A stretch of DNA of 64,000 nt from Musa acuminata AAA Group (taxonomy: Eukaryota; Streptophyta; Magnoliopsida; Zingiberales; Musaceae), in NCBI RefSeq assembly GCF_036884655.1, contig NC_088356.1, positions 16,196,001 through 16,260,000 on the forward strand. The letters are read 5' to 3'. Positions 44,572 to 56,509 of the stretch are shown here, piece by piece. Under the pieces are notes generated by a model. It ran no database searches. It was not told the DNA's origin and saw only the letters and a list, made by a program, of their open reading frames with translations. Numbering within the stretch: position 1 is the stretch's first letter; each line of letters begins with the position of its first letter. The position numbers were made by a program, and so were the translations under genes.

Positions 44572-46149
44572 ATGGCTTACTCCGGCATACATGAGGGTCA
44601 TTCTATCACATGCCCACCAATGTTTAATGGGTCGGATTATACTTATTGGAAGACTCGTATGAGGATTTTCCTCATTTCCATGGATTTCGAGCTTTGGGCT
44701 ATTGTCGAAAACGGATTTCAAAAATCTTCTCTTCCGATGAGCGAATGGAATGAATCGGAGAAGAAGGTTTTTGCTTTAAACGCAAAGGCTATGAATGCCT
44801 TGTTTTGTGCACTAGACAAAAATGAATTTAATCGTGTTTCAGTTTCTGATTCGTCTTTTGATATTTGGAGAACTCTTGAGATCACTCATGAAGGCACTAG
44901 CCGAGTGAAAGAGTCTAAAATCAACATCCTTGTGCACTCTTACGAACTCTTCCGAATGAAACCAAGTGAGTCCATCAGAGACATGTACACCCGATTCACG
45001 GATGTCATCAATGGACTCAAAGCTCTTGGTAAAGATTTTACTAACTTTGAACTAGTAACTAAAATCTTAAGATCCCTCCCTAAAAGTTGGGATCCAAAAG
45101 TTATGGTCATTCAAGAGGCCAAAGACCTTAAAACATTCCTTCTTGAAGAACTTATTGGGTCTCTAATGACCTACGAAATGACATGTCAAGCTCATGACGA
45201 GCTCGAGAACCCCCTTCCAAAGAACAGGAAGGAAATGACACTCACATCATAAGAAGATTACTTGAAAGGAACATCAAGTGATGAGGACAGTGACGATGAC
45301 ATTGCACTTTTGACTCAAAAATTTAAAAAATATTTAAGAAAGAATAAATTTAAAAGTAATACAAAAAATAAATTTGAACACAAGAAGGACCAAGTGATTT
45401 GCTATGAGTGCAAAAAACCGGGACACTACAAGAACGATTGTCCTCAAGCCAAAAAGAGAACATAAAAGAAGAAGGCGCTCAAGGCAACGTGGGATGATTC
45501 AAGCGCGTCCGAAGAAGAGGAGTCCAACACCGAGCAAGTTGCTCATTACACCCTAATGGCCATCGGAGAAGAGGTAACGGATTTAATTGATGCAGATTTA
45601 CCTTAGCATGAATTATTAAATGTCTTCCAGTTATTTGATGAATGTAAGACAATTAGTAGAAAATATAAATTGCTAAAAAAGAAGCATGATAGTCTCACTT
45701 GTAATATCGATAAATTAAAGACTGAATATCATGATAGTTTAGCTCCATATATAAAATGCCATGATCTAGAAACTCTCCAAAAGGAGAACTTACTACTTAA
45801 GGACACCTTGAAGAAATTCGAGGTTGATAGTAAGTCTTTGAACATGATCCTTACAAATAAGGGTCACGTTCCTAAAAGAAGTAGAATTGGATTTGTGAGA
45901 AGTCCTCACCAAAATCCAACCACCTTCATTAAAGGCCCTGTCTTATATGTTCGACACCAAAGCAATTGCAACTTTTGTTGCAAATATGGACATAAAACTT
46001 ATAAATGTCCATTCAAGAAAATTAGTCCGAACAAACTAATTTGGGTTCCTAAAGGAACTATGATCAATTCTATGCAATATGATGAATAAGACAGATCAGT
46101 TTTTAAGGCACCCAAAAGAAAATGGGTACCTAAAAATAATCCCTTCTTG
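44572..46149 (+). pseudogene. gag: B2 copia gag
   Basis: Starts MAYSGIHEGHSITCPPMFNG; open for 226 codons. In-frame stops at 45250-45252, 45463-45465, 45604-45606 and 46087-46089. The first knuckle CYECKKPGHYKNDC and the second CNFCCKYGHKTYKC both keep all ligands. The linker HDLETLQKENLLLKDTLKKFE matches A1. Gag ends NNPFL, then TAG at 46150-46152, the position where A2 also has TAG. Confidence 0.94.
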
Positions 46150-46152
46150 TAG

Positions 46153-47841
46153 AAACATACACCATCACAAGCTAAGAGCAAGAGATGGTATCTCGATAGT
46201 GGATGCTCAAGACATATGATTGGAGATCCATCTCATTTCTCTATGCTCACTAGCAAAGAAGAAGGGTACGTCACCTTCGGAGACAACAACCAAGGCAAAA
46301 TCATTGGCAAGGGAACCATAGGTAACAAATTAAAATTTTCTATTGATGATGTCTTACTAGTTGATGGATTGAAACATAATCTCTTGAGTGTTAGTCAATT
46401 ATGCGATAAAGGTTATATCGTTAGATTTGAATCAAATGTGTGTATTATTAAAAAACCAAACCATAACATAACTATGATTGCATTAAAACAAAATAATGTC
46501 TACACCATCAACCTTGATGAACTAAGTAATGAAATGTGCTTCTCCGCTTTAAATGATGATGCTTGGCTTTGGCATAGGAGACTAGTCCATGCAAGCATGA
46601 AACTAATATCTAAGATCTTATCTAGAGAATTAGTACGAGGAATTCCAAATATGAAGTTTATTAAGGACAAAGTATGCGATGCATGTCAACTAGGTAAACA
46701 AATAAAAACTAGTTTCAAACCAAAAATTCAAATTAGCACCACTAGACCATTACAATTGATTCATTTGGACTTATTTGGACCAATTGACACGACAAGTCTA
46801 GGAGGAAGCAAATATGCGTTTGTAATTATGGATGACTATACTAGATACACTTGGACCTATTTCTTAGCTCACAAAAGTGATTGTTTCAAGTGTTTCTCTA
46901 AATTTTGTAAACTCACTCAAAACGAAAAAGGCTTCATGATTTCATCAATTCGGAGTGATCACGGTGGTGAATTTCAAAACCGTGACTTTCAAAATTTTTG
47001 TGAAGTTAATGGATACAATCACAACTTCTCCACTCTGAGAAATCCTCAACAAAATGTAGTTGAAAGAAAAAATAGAAACCTACAAGAAATGGCAAGAACG
47101 ATGTTAAATGAACATAGTCTACCTAAGTATTTTTGGGCCGAAGCTGTGAATACGGCTTGCTACATCATGAATAGGGTTCTAATAAGATCGTCCCTATCAA
47201 AAACTCCCTATGAATTATGGAATAACAAAAAACCAAATGTTTCCTATTTTAAAGTTTTCGGTTGTAAATGCTTTATTTTGAATGAAAGGGATGCCTTAGG
47301 AAAATTTGATGCTAAATTCGATGAAGGCATCTTTCTTGGTTACTCTTCCGTTTCTAAGGCTTTTCGGGTTTTTAACAAAAGAACCTTAGTAATAGAAGAA
47401 TCTATTCATGTAGTTTTTAATGAAATTTCTGATTTAAAGAAAAATGATTTTGATGATGATCTTGGTTTTGATAATTTGAATTTAAATGAACCCCCTCCTC
47501 AAAATAGCAACTTGGATGCACCTTCTTCCGAAATTTCCTTACCCAAGGAATGGAAGTATATAGATGCTCATCCAAAGGAGCTAATTATAGGAGATACATC
47601 AAAAGGGGTTCAAACCCGTTCCTCTTACAAGAATTTTTGTGCTAACACCGCCTTCCTTTCTCAAATCGAACCTAAATGCATTGACGAGGCCTTAAAAGAT
47701 GATTTTTGGGTTATTGCAATGCAAGAGGAATTGAATCAATTTGAGAGGAATAACGTATGGAAGTTTGTTCCTAGACCTAGTGACCATTTAATCATTGGTA
47801 CTAAATGGGTCTTTAGAAACAAGTAAGACGAAAATGGTATT
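46153..47841 (+). pseudogene. pol: B2 protease-integrase
   Basis: Protease active site YLDSGCSRHM is near 46186-46215. From M at 46216: zinc finger H120, H125, C154, C157 (HRRLVHAS, CDACQLGK); integrase D185 (HLDLFGP), D248 (RSDHGGEF), E283 (VVERKNR). The D-E spacing is one residue short because the Gly of QQNGVVER is deleted, which would likely harm activity. The C-terminal region (KTPYELWNNKKPNVSYFKVFG) is intact. A TAA at 47824-47826 replaces the Gln of FRNKQDE. Confidence 0.94.
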
Positions 47842-49194
47842 GTGGTTAGAAACAAGGCTAGATTAGTGGCCAAAGGTTTCAACCAAGAAGAAGGTATCGA
47901 CTACGAAGAAACCTTCGCTCCTGTGGCAAGATTAGAAGTCATTAGGATGCTCCTTGCCTATGCTAGTAGTAATAATTTTAAACTATTTCAAATGGATGTC
48001 AAAAGTGCCTTCTTGAATGGTTTTATTTCCGAAGAAGTATATGTCGAACAACCTCCCGGATTTGAAAATTCTCTTCTTCCTAATCATGTATTCAAATTAA
48101 CTAAGGCTCTCTATGGCTTGAAACAAGCTCCTAGAGCTTGGTATGAAAGGCTTAGTTCCTTTCTTATTTTAAATAATTTTACCAAAGGCAAGGTTGATAC
48201 TACATTGTTTATCAAATATTTTGAAAATAATTTTCTTATTGTGTAAATTTATGTTGACGATATTATTTTTGGCTCTTCGGATGAATCACTATGTGAATCA
48301 TTTGCCAAATGTATGAGTCATGAATTTGAAATGAGTTTAATGGGTGAATTAACCTTCTTTTTAGGATTACAAATCAAACAACTTAGTGATGGTATATTTC
48401 TTAACCAATCTAAAGACACATTAGAACTGTTAAAATGATTTAACATGGATAATTCAAAAGCAATAAGCACCCTTATGAGTACTTCGACAAAGTTAGATAT
48501 GGATGAAAATAGTAAAAATTTCGATCAAAAAACATATAGGGGAATGATAGGTAGTCTACTCTACCTCACCGCGACTAGACCAGATATTATGTTTAGTGTA
48601 GGACTTTACGTTAGGTTTCAATCTAATCCTAAATTATCTCATCTTAAGAGTGTCAAAAGAATATTTAGGTATCTTAAAGGAACTCCAAATTTAGAATTGT
48701 GGTATCCAAAATCTGAAAAATTCGATTTAATAACTTATGCAGATGCCGATTTTGGCGGATGCAGGATAGATAGAAAAAGTACATCCGGAACATGCCAATT
48801 TTTAGGACATGCACTTGTTTCTTAGACTTCCAAGAAACAAAATTCAGTTGCACTTTCTACGGTGGAAGCCGAATACATTGCTGCAAGTGCATGCTGTGCG
48901 CAAGTTGTTTGGATGAAAAATACATTAGAAGACTATGGAATTCACTTTACAAACATTCCCATAAAATGTGATAATACTAGTGCCATATGTCTTACTAAAA
49001 ATCCAGTTCAGCACTCTAGAACTAAGCATATCGACGTTAGGCATCATTTCATACGCGATCATGTCCTTAACAATAATGTTGTTCTAGAATTCATTGACAT
49101 AAAGCATCAATTAGCGGATATATTTATAAAAGCTTTGAATGAAGACCAATTTGAATTCATTAGAAGGGAATTAGGTATGTTAAATTGTCCCTAA
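47842..49194 (+). pseudogene. pol: B2 reverse transcriptase-RNase H
   Basis: RT motifs [10 protein letters not shown] and, after a TAA at 48244-48246 (Gln in A2), [14 protein letters not shown] at 48436-48438 follows, then [18 protein letters not shown]. RNase H has TYADADFGGC, then TAG at 48823-48825 in place of Trp, then [20 protein letters not shown] and HQLADIFIKAL, ending CP. Catalytic residues are all present between the stops. Confidence 0.94.
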
Positions 49195-50121
49195 GAATAA
49201 ACTTGTTTGAATGGATTTTCCGTAAAGTTTTTCAACCTCTCTTCGTTCCTCAGTGAATTTGATCCTTCTCTTTCGATTCTAAATGACACGTTAAATTACC
49301 TTATCCTATCTTGAGTCAAACACCGCTCCCATCTGATTAAGATTAATGATTTTATGATATTTTGTGAATCTCGAAATTGATTTTGATGGCTTGATTATGA
49401 GTTTCAAGTTGACGATTTGAATTTGAATGAGTTTGTATTCGAATTATGATCTTGACTTATTGGAGTTACTACTTGAAATTTTTTTTTAATCATAATCTCT
49501 TCTTTGTACACCTATAATTTTTGTTATTTATAGAAAGAAGATATTTGATAAAATGAATGAATGATGAATTTTTGTATGATCAATGCTGAATTCCTGATGT
49601 TATAATCACAAATTATGTGCTTCAAGTCTCATTCCCTTTTTGTTGATAACAAAGGGGGAGAAGTGATAACTAAGTGATGACTTATACCATTTCGATAGCA
49701 TGACTTAATGAAAATATATTATGCGCATCGATAACATGACTTATATGAATTACAAGAGCTTGTATAATACAAATATCTTATATGCCTTGCAAAATCTTTG
49801 AGAACATCGCAAGATTGATTGATCATATTAAAAGCATGTCTTACATTTATATCATGAAATTCATGTTGAAAATCTTTATCTCCTGTCGTAGTAAAAATTC
49901 TCTTATCATTCGACTTAAAAATGATTTTCATCGAAGTTTCGTATTTACTTATGCTTAATGAGAATAACGATAAGTACAACATTTAGAACTTATCGGTTTA
50001 TACTTGAATTCAATGGGATGGAATTCAAGTGTTTTTATCTTCTCATAATATGGCATATAGATAGGGGGAGTTATGTTTAACTCCGTCATCAATTGATTGT
50101 CATCATCAAAAAGGGAGAGAT
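49195..50121 (+). other. B2 3' non-coding region and polypurine tract
   Basis: AT-rich, no gene. Purine blocks AAAGGGGGAGAAG near 49650, ATAGGGGGAGTT near 50071 and AAAAAGGGAGAGAT at 50108-50121. Confidence 0.78.
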
Positions 50122-51408
50122 TGTTGAATCTCGGATTTTGATGATAAAATCAATTGATGGGTTAATTGATCTAATCCATATTATTGAGTTAAGTGTGCAG
50201 GATTAACTACAATAACCAGAAAATATAAAGCAAGAATACCGGAGTCAAGTTCGATGGACGTTTAAGAGTCCGAAGAATCGTCGGAGATGCTGCCGGAACC
50301 AATCGAGAAGAAATCGGGAACCTATCGGAATTTTTGGAAGTTCGCCGAAGAGATCAGCGGAGGTTCGCGGAGATCACCGAGAAGGCTCAGCTACTTGTTG
50401 AAGTCGTCATAAGATCGGGAGCTTGTTGGGAGTCCGTCGGAAGAAATTCGAGGGCATATTCGAAGTCCACCGGAAGTTCGTCGGAAAGTTCGTCGGAAGA
50501 AGACTCGACGTTCGTGGTTGAAAACTTGCTTGGGATGTTTTTAGTTATGTAGTTCACATGTAATTAGGATTAGGAATAAAAGATAATCCTATATCCTAGT
50601 TAGGGGCCAACTGGGCCCAAAATTAGACTTGGTTTGGGCTAAATTTAAAGCCCAACCAGTGAACCGAAGGGTCTGGCGGTGGCACTACCCAGCACCCGAG
50701 AGCCAAGCGGTGGCATCGCCTAGCACCTGAGTGCCAAGCGGTAGCACCGCTTGGCTGGGCGGTGGCACCGCCAGTCCACTGTCAGTGTCAGACACTGACA
50801 GGCGGTGGCACCGCCACTGACAGGCGGTGGCACCGCCAGCATCGGGAACCAAAGAGAATTCAAATTTTGGAGCCCAAATTTGAATCCTCTTGAGGCCTAT
50901 AAATACCCCTCAATTCTCAGTTGAGAAAACAACTTTTGAGAAGCAATTGATTGAGAGAAAGGTCTTAGAAAAGTCTTAGCAAGTCTTGTTTTCAATTTGC
51001 TAGAGTGTTCACCTCCTTCTTTCTTGCTAAAAATTTGTAAGAGTGTGAACTGTTTGTAAAAAGTTGTAAGAGGGGTATTTGCCCTTCCCCTTCAATAGAT
51101 TTGCCAGTGAAAGGTGGGAGCCTCATCGAAGAGGGTCTCGCAAATGGATGTAGGTCATTTGACCGAACCACTTTAAAATTGGCGTGATCTCTGGTTTGCA
51201 TTTCATTATTGATATTTACATTACTGCAAACCTTCTTACGTGCTTTATTTCCTCATAACCTTTGCTGCATACCTTTACGAACACGCGTTCAAGTTAAACT
51301 TTTCAATTTCGGTTTTCATCGTATCAAAAGATTTGTCGAAACCAAAATTTTAATCCGTTGCACTAATTCACCCCCCCCCCCCCACTTAGTGCCGCTCCGA
51401 TCCTAACA
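50122..51408 (+). repeat. B2 3' LTR
   Basis: 1287 bp, hairpins 50673-50846, TATAAATA 50898-50905, C tract near 51371, then the target copy GTACA at 51409-51413. Confidence 0.95.
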
Positions 51409-51940
51409 GTACACCCGTTTCACGGATGTCGTTAATAATTTAAGAGTTCTTGGTAAATCTTTTTCGAATTTTGATCTCGTAAGCAAGATCTTAAGATCCC
51501 TTCCAAAAAGGTGGGATCCTAAAATTACTGCAATACAAGAGATAAAAAATTTAAATGATTTTCCATTAGAAGAATTAATCGGATCATTAATGACCTATGA
51601 AATGACACTTTTGGAACATTTTGAACCCGATGAGCACTTGAACCACCTCCCAAAGAATAGGGAGGATTTGGAACTCCGGACAAATAAATACCACTTGAGC
51701 GATGACTCAAGTGATGAGGACAATGATGAACTTGAACTTCGAACACTAAATCTTAATAAGTTTATTAAACAAAAATCTAAAATAAACAACGAACTTGAAC
51801 GGAGGAAGAGGCCAAAGAAGAGGAAGACAACCAAGGATGAATTAAGAACTTCCAAAGTTAAAACGGTGAATTGGGCTTTGACGGGCATCGACTACAAAGT
51901 AAGTAACTCAACTCTCTTGAATTATTTTGAAATTACTTGA
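51409..51940 (+). pseudogene. gag: C copia-type gag, first copy, C-terminal part
   Basis: Resumes YTRFTDVVNNLRVLG and is open to TGA. After LRTLNLNKFIKQKSKINNELERRKRPKKR it passes to VNWALTGIDYKVSNS and stops. Both zinc knuckles and the linker present in A and B gags are missing, and the basic RRKRPKKR stretch stands in their place. The second copy (59454 end) has the same structure, so the loss predates the duplication. Confidence 0.9.
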
Positions 51941-54363
51941 AGTTTTTCATGAGTGCTTAATTTAGATAGTAGGAATAGGAAATAAAAAATTATTTTTCCA
52001 AAATTATATCATGTTTTTCTTTTTAGCATCTTTGAAAAATTAAAAATTTGATCATGGAAATTATATTGCTAAGGTTTCATGCATGTTATGTTTTAAAATG
52101 TTGAATGATGTATGCAACATTAGGGATGATAATTATATGATATGTCATAATGCTTAGGATTAATCCATGCATGTGTATCTTGATGATTTTATGTCATGCA
52201 TGAGTTTTTGAAGTAAATGTTAATTTGAAACTCTCATTTTAGATTAACATGTTTTTGGTCTAATCGTTTTTATGATGAATGAAGATGCCATTCTCATGAC
52301 ATATTAAGATGACATAGTGCATGTACATCTATGCATGAATTTCTTGATAGTCTTTTGATGATAGATATGATATCATGATGTGTTTGGTCTTGACGGTTTC
52401 ATGACGAAACTTATGTTTTGATTTTAAATGATGATACATGTTTTCACAAAAGACTTGAATACCCTCACATGAAATCAATGAAATGGAAATGAATTTTCTT
52501 ATCCTATTGAGATTAATGAATTTATTTTACCAATCTTGTGAATCTCATGAAAATAAACATGAAAATAAATGAGTGTATCATGCATTTGGTCTTAATGATT
52601 TCTCTTGAACATACTTTTTGAAATCATACCTGATGATGCATATCAAGATATTAAAAGGATGTTAACATGGAATCATGCTTGATGATTTGTTTTATGAAAT
52701 TTACCTTTCCGTCTTAAATGTTGACACTTGTTTTATTAAAGGTAACGGCATGCTTTTAAGAAGCAAATCACATGAATAAAAATTTATAAAAACGAAATGC
52801 AATCCTCTATCTTATCGACTTTTCAATAAATCTATGCTTGTCATGTATGAATTTATTGAATGTGACTTTGGGGATGATTTTGCATTGCACAAATGCTTGA
52901 ATCATACTTATGACATGAGACACATTTTAAATATGAATCATGTTCAATGCTTCAATAATGTTAAATATGATATAATAAGGAGACATTTTTATCATGCATG
53001 GTAGGATTTAATTGCTATAATGAGAATTTTACACGTTGAAAATTATGTGTTTTGGATACAAAAATTTTCATAATCATAAGTATGTTTTATTTTCATGATT
53101 TTGTTTGAAAATCTATAACAAAACCATTTCCGAATACATGAAAGTGTTAAATTTCATTTTTGGATTTTCTTGATCCTAACAATTCATTTTTGAAAATCTA
53201 TTGATCTTGATTTGATGATTTAAATGAGCTTTATCTTGATTTTTTGAAATTTATAAATTGAGATTTCTTATGCTTAAATCAAGATTTTATTTGCATAAAT
53301 TAATATCTTGTTCTCTTACAAGATTGAATGAATTCTATCTTTTTCATAATCTCTTAAGAATTCTTTATGTTATTTATTTAAGAGGAGATTTGTTAAAATG
53401 AAACACAGTTTCTCTTGATTTCTCAAAATTATAACTTGAGTATTCATTTTATAAGTCAAGATTGTTTATATGTTCTCCCATGACATCTTTTAAGTCTTAT
53501 GACTTGAATTTTGTTATGTTAAAATTCTTTGAATGAATGAAATACATCTCATCACCTAATAATTCTTCTTGATATTCCTTATGTGATGATATGAATGCAT
53601 GAAATATTTATTAATTTGTTTTGATAAGAAGTTTCAATCATGCATGGTAGGATGTAATTTGACAAAATTGGTACCATCAAGATGTGAAATAAAAGATGAT
53701 TTGGAATCATGCATTAATAATGATTTTATATTTTATGATTTCGTATGATGCATGCAATGATGAAATATTCATGAATTTGAAACGATGCATGCAATACTTA
53801 TGACAATGATGTACATGATGTATTGCATATGATGTGTATCATGGATGCTTTAAACAATGAATGTTTGGTATCATTATCAACATGCTGATAAATGCTAAAA
53901 ATTTTAATGTTTGAGTATCATGTATGATATGCTCATTAATGATGATTGATTTATTTTTCGGTCGTATATGAAAAATAAGGTTTTTGAAATTATGTATGTT
54001 TTAATTTGAATATATAATGATGCACAAATAAGATTGATACTTACCTTTGTCATAATCTGAAAATTGATATGAGGGTCTTCCCTTCTTTTTGATAATGACA
54101 AAGGGGGAGTAAGAATTTCTAGCGTGAACATCATGAAAAGAGGCAAACTAGCTAGCTTGCACAATTCAAGACGAAAACAAAAATTACACTTCTCAAAATA
54201 GAAGAAATTGCTATCTTGAACATCACCAATAATTACTAGTTTGAAATCTCAAGAAGAAGCAAAACATGCTAACGTGCACATCTAGCAAACTTGTATATTT
54301 CAAGAAGCAAGAGTTGCTTTCTTGAATATCTCTAAATTGCTAGCTTGCATGTTCTAAAATGTT
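51941..54363 (+). other. C non-coding spacer, first copy, part 1
   Basis: 2.4 kb, strongly AT-rich, dominated by CATGATG and TGATTTTATG-like short words, no ORF above chance and no pol motif. From about 54115 it holds GCTAGCTTGCA-type motifs, the sense counterpart of those in E. The D LTR interrupts it at 54363. Confidence 0.75.
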
Positions 54364-55922
54364 TGTTGAATCTCGTATTTTGATGATGAAACCAATTGAT
54401 AATTATGTTTATGTTTAACTGCATTTTGAGTGATGCAGGTCTACTCGATCAGGATTAGACAATTAAGGCAGGAGGAATTGACGTTGCGCCGGAGGAGATC
54501 ACGTTAGGATATTAGATGGCAGAAGGCTTCGGACGTCGGGCATCGGGCCAAGAGCGGAATTGCGCCAAGGATATCGGCATTGCGGAGGTCAACCGCTGAT
54601 TGGGCAACAAGCCGCAAGAGAGGACGATGCGCCGAAGAATCGGACGAAGCGCCAACCAATGACGTGCTGGGCAACAGAATGTGAATTCGCTTTATAATAA
54701 TTGTCTAGATTGGAGTAGAGTTTTTGGTTTGTGTGTGCAGGATTAACTACGATAACGATGAAGACATAAAGTGAAACAAAGTGCTGGAGTCAAGCGCGAA
54801 GGATTCATTGCGAGTTCGAGAGTTCGACGGAAGTCCGAAGGTTCATCGTGAATGCTGCCGGAACTAGCCGAGAATGAGTAGGGAGCTTGCCGAAGGGTTT
54901 TTCGGAAGCTCGCCGGAAGGTTCGTTGGAAGTTCACGGAGCTCGCCAAGAAAGATCGGAGGTTGCCGAAGAAGCTTGTTGGAACTCGTTAAGATCAAATC
55001 GTGAAGTCTAGGAGCTTGCTGGGAGTCCGCAGAATGGTTTCCGAGAGTTTATCGGAAAACCGTCGGAAGTTCGCCGGAAGCTCGCCAGAAGAAGTCTTGA
55101 CTTACGAACTTTGTAATAGCTTAGAAAATGTCTTTAAATTCGTAGTTAGCACGTTAATTAGGGTTAGGATTAGGTGTTAATCCTATTACCCAAGTAGGGG
55201 CCAATTGGGCCCGAGTTCGGACTGGTTTGGGCCAAGTTTGGAGCCCAACCAGTGAGCTGATTTGGCCTAGGCGGTGGCACCGCCTAGGCTGGGCGGTGGC
55301 ACCGCCCAGCACCCGAGAGCTGGGCGGTGACACCTCCTGGGCTGGGCGGTGGCATCGCCAGCATCGGGAACATAAGAGAATTCAAATTTTTGGAGCCCAA
55401 ATTTGAATCCTCTTGAGGCCTATAAATACCCCTCAAGTCTCAGCTGAGAACAAAACTTTTTGAGCAGCAAGTGTTTGGGAGAAAGGTCTTAGAAAAGTCC
55501 TAGCTAATCTTGTTTTCATTTTGCTAGTGTTCACCTCCTTTCTTGCTGAAAATTTGTAAGAGAGTGAACCGCTTGTAAAGAGTTGTAAGAGGGGTATTTA
55601 CCCTTCCCTTTCAAGAGATTTGCTAGTGGAAGGTGGGAGCCTCATCGAAGAGGGGCCTTGCAAGTGGATGTAGGTCATTTGACCGAACCACTTTAAAATC
55701 GGCGTAATCTCCGGTTTACGTTTATGTTTATGCATTTATCTTTCTGCAAACCTTTACTTTGCTAAGTTCACTGCCCTCATCTTATTACGTACGCTTTCAA
55801 TGCAATTGAAACGGTTTCAAACGAAACATTATTTTTATCGTACGAAAGATTTTCTAAAACCGAAGTTTTAATCCGCTGCACTAATTCACCCCCCCCCTCT
55901 TAGTGCCGCTCCGATCCTAACA
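54364..55922 (+). repeat. D-family LTR (apparently solo)
   Basis: 1559 bp, TGTTGAATCTCGTATTTTG to CCGCTCCGATCCTAACA. The 5' part is C-like and the 3' part B-like. Hairpins 55268-55362, TATAAATA 55421-55428. No internal D sequence is next to it. Flanks ATGTT and GTAAC do not match, so there is no visible target duplication. Confidence 0.85.
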
Positions 55923-56509
55923 GTAACATTGCTAGCTTGCAAGATGTAGAGCTTGCTATCTTGATCATCTTAAGAAACAAAAATTACAAAAGTGTTATCT
56001 TGTATGTTGTAAAACTTATATATCTAAAACTTGATAGCTTGAATGTTCTAAGTATGATGTAACACTTGCTAAATTTTCTAGCTTCAAAACTGCATGATGA
56101 TAAAACCTGATATTTATGTTTTTCATGCAATGAGTTCAACTTATATCACAAACACAAGAATAGTTGTACTTCTCCTATTTGTTGATGACAAATGAGAAGA
56201 AGTATGTTGATGATATGACATGTTATGCATAAGTTTATGATGACATGTTGCTTGGATTTTTGAATCCAAGAGTTTCTATCAATATGGCATATTGATAGGG
56301 GGAGTTTATTTAAACTTCGGGAGTTAAGGTTAACTCTGTTTTTGATGACATGACAAGTTATGCATAAGTTTATGATGATATGTTTCTTGGATTTTTTAAT
56401 CCAATAGTTTCTATCAATATTGCATATTGATAGGGGGAGTTTGTTTAAACTCCGGGAGTTAAGGTTAACTCCATCATCAAGTGGTTGTCATCATCAAAAA
56501 GGGGGAGAT
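55923..56509 (+). other. C spacer, part 2, with tandem duplication and polypurine tract
   Basis: CTAGCTTGCA motifs continue to about 56060. A 135-bp direct duplication follows (about 56212-56346 and 56347-56475), each unit carrying GATAGGGGGAGTTT and GGGAGTTAAGGTTAACTC. The terminal AAAAAGGGGGAGAT (56496-56509) primes into the second LTR. Confidence 0.8.

Larger units (their letters stand above)
43279..51408 (+). mobile_element. B2: complete copia element with stop-riddled gag-pol
   Basis: LTRs of 1241 bp (43279-44519) and 1287 bp (50122-51408), target duplication GTACA, primer site TGGTATCAGAGA at 44522-44533 (last base changed), gag-pol in copia order and polypurine tract AAAAAGGGAGAGAT. 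Length 8130 bp. All coding lesions are in-frame stops or whole-codon changes; no frameshift was found across about 4.6 kb. The first bases of the 5' LTR read TGTTAAATC for TGTTGAATC. Confidence 0.96.
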
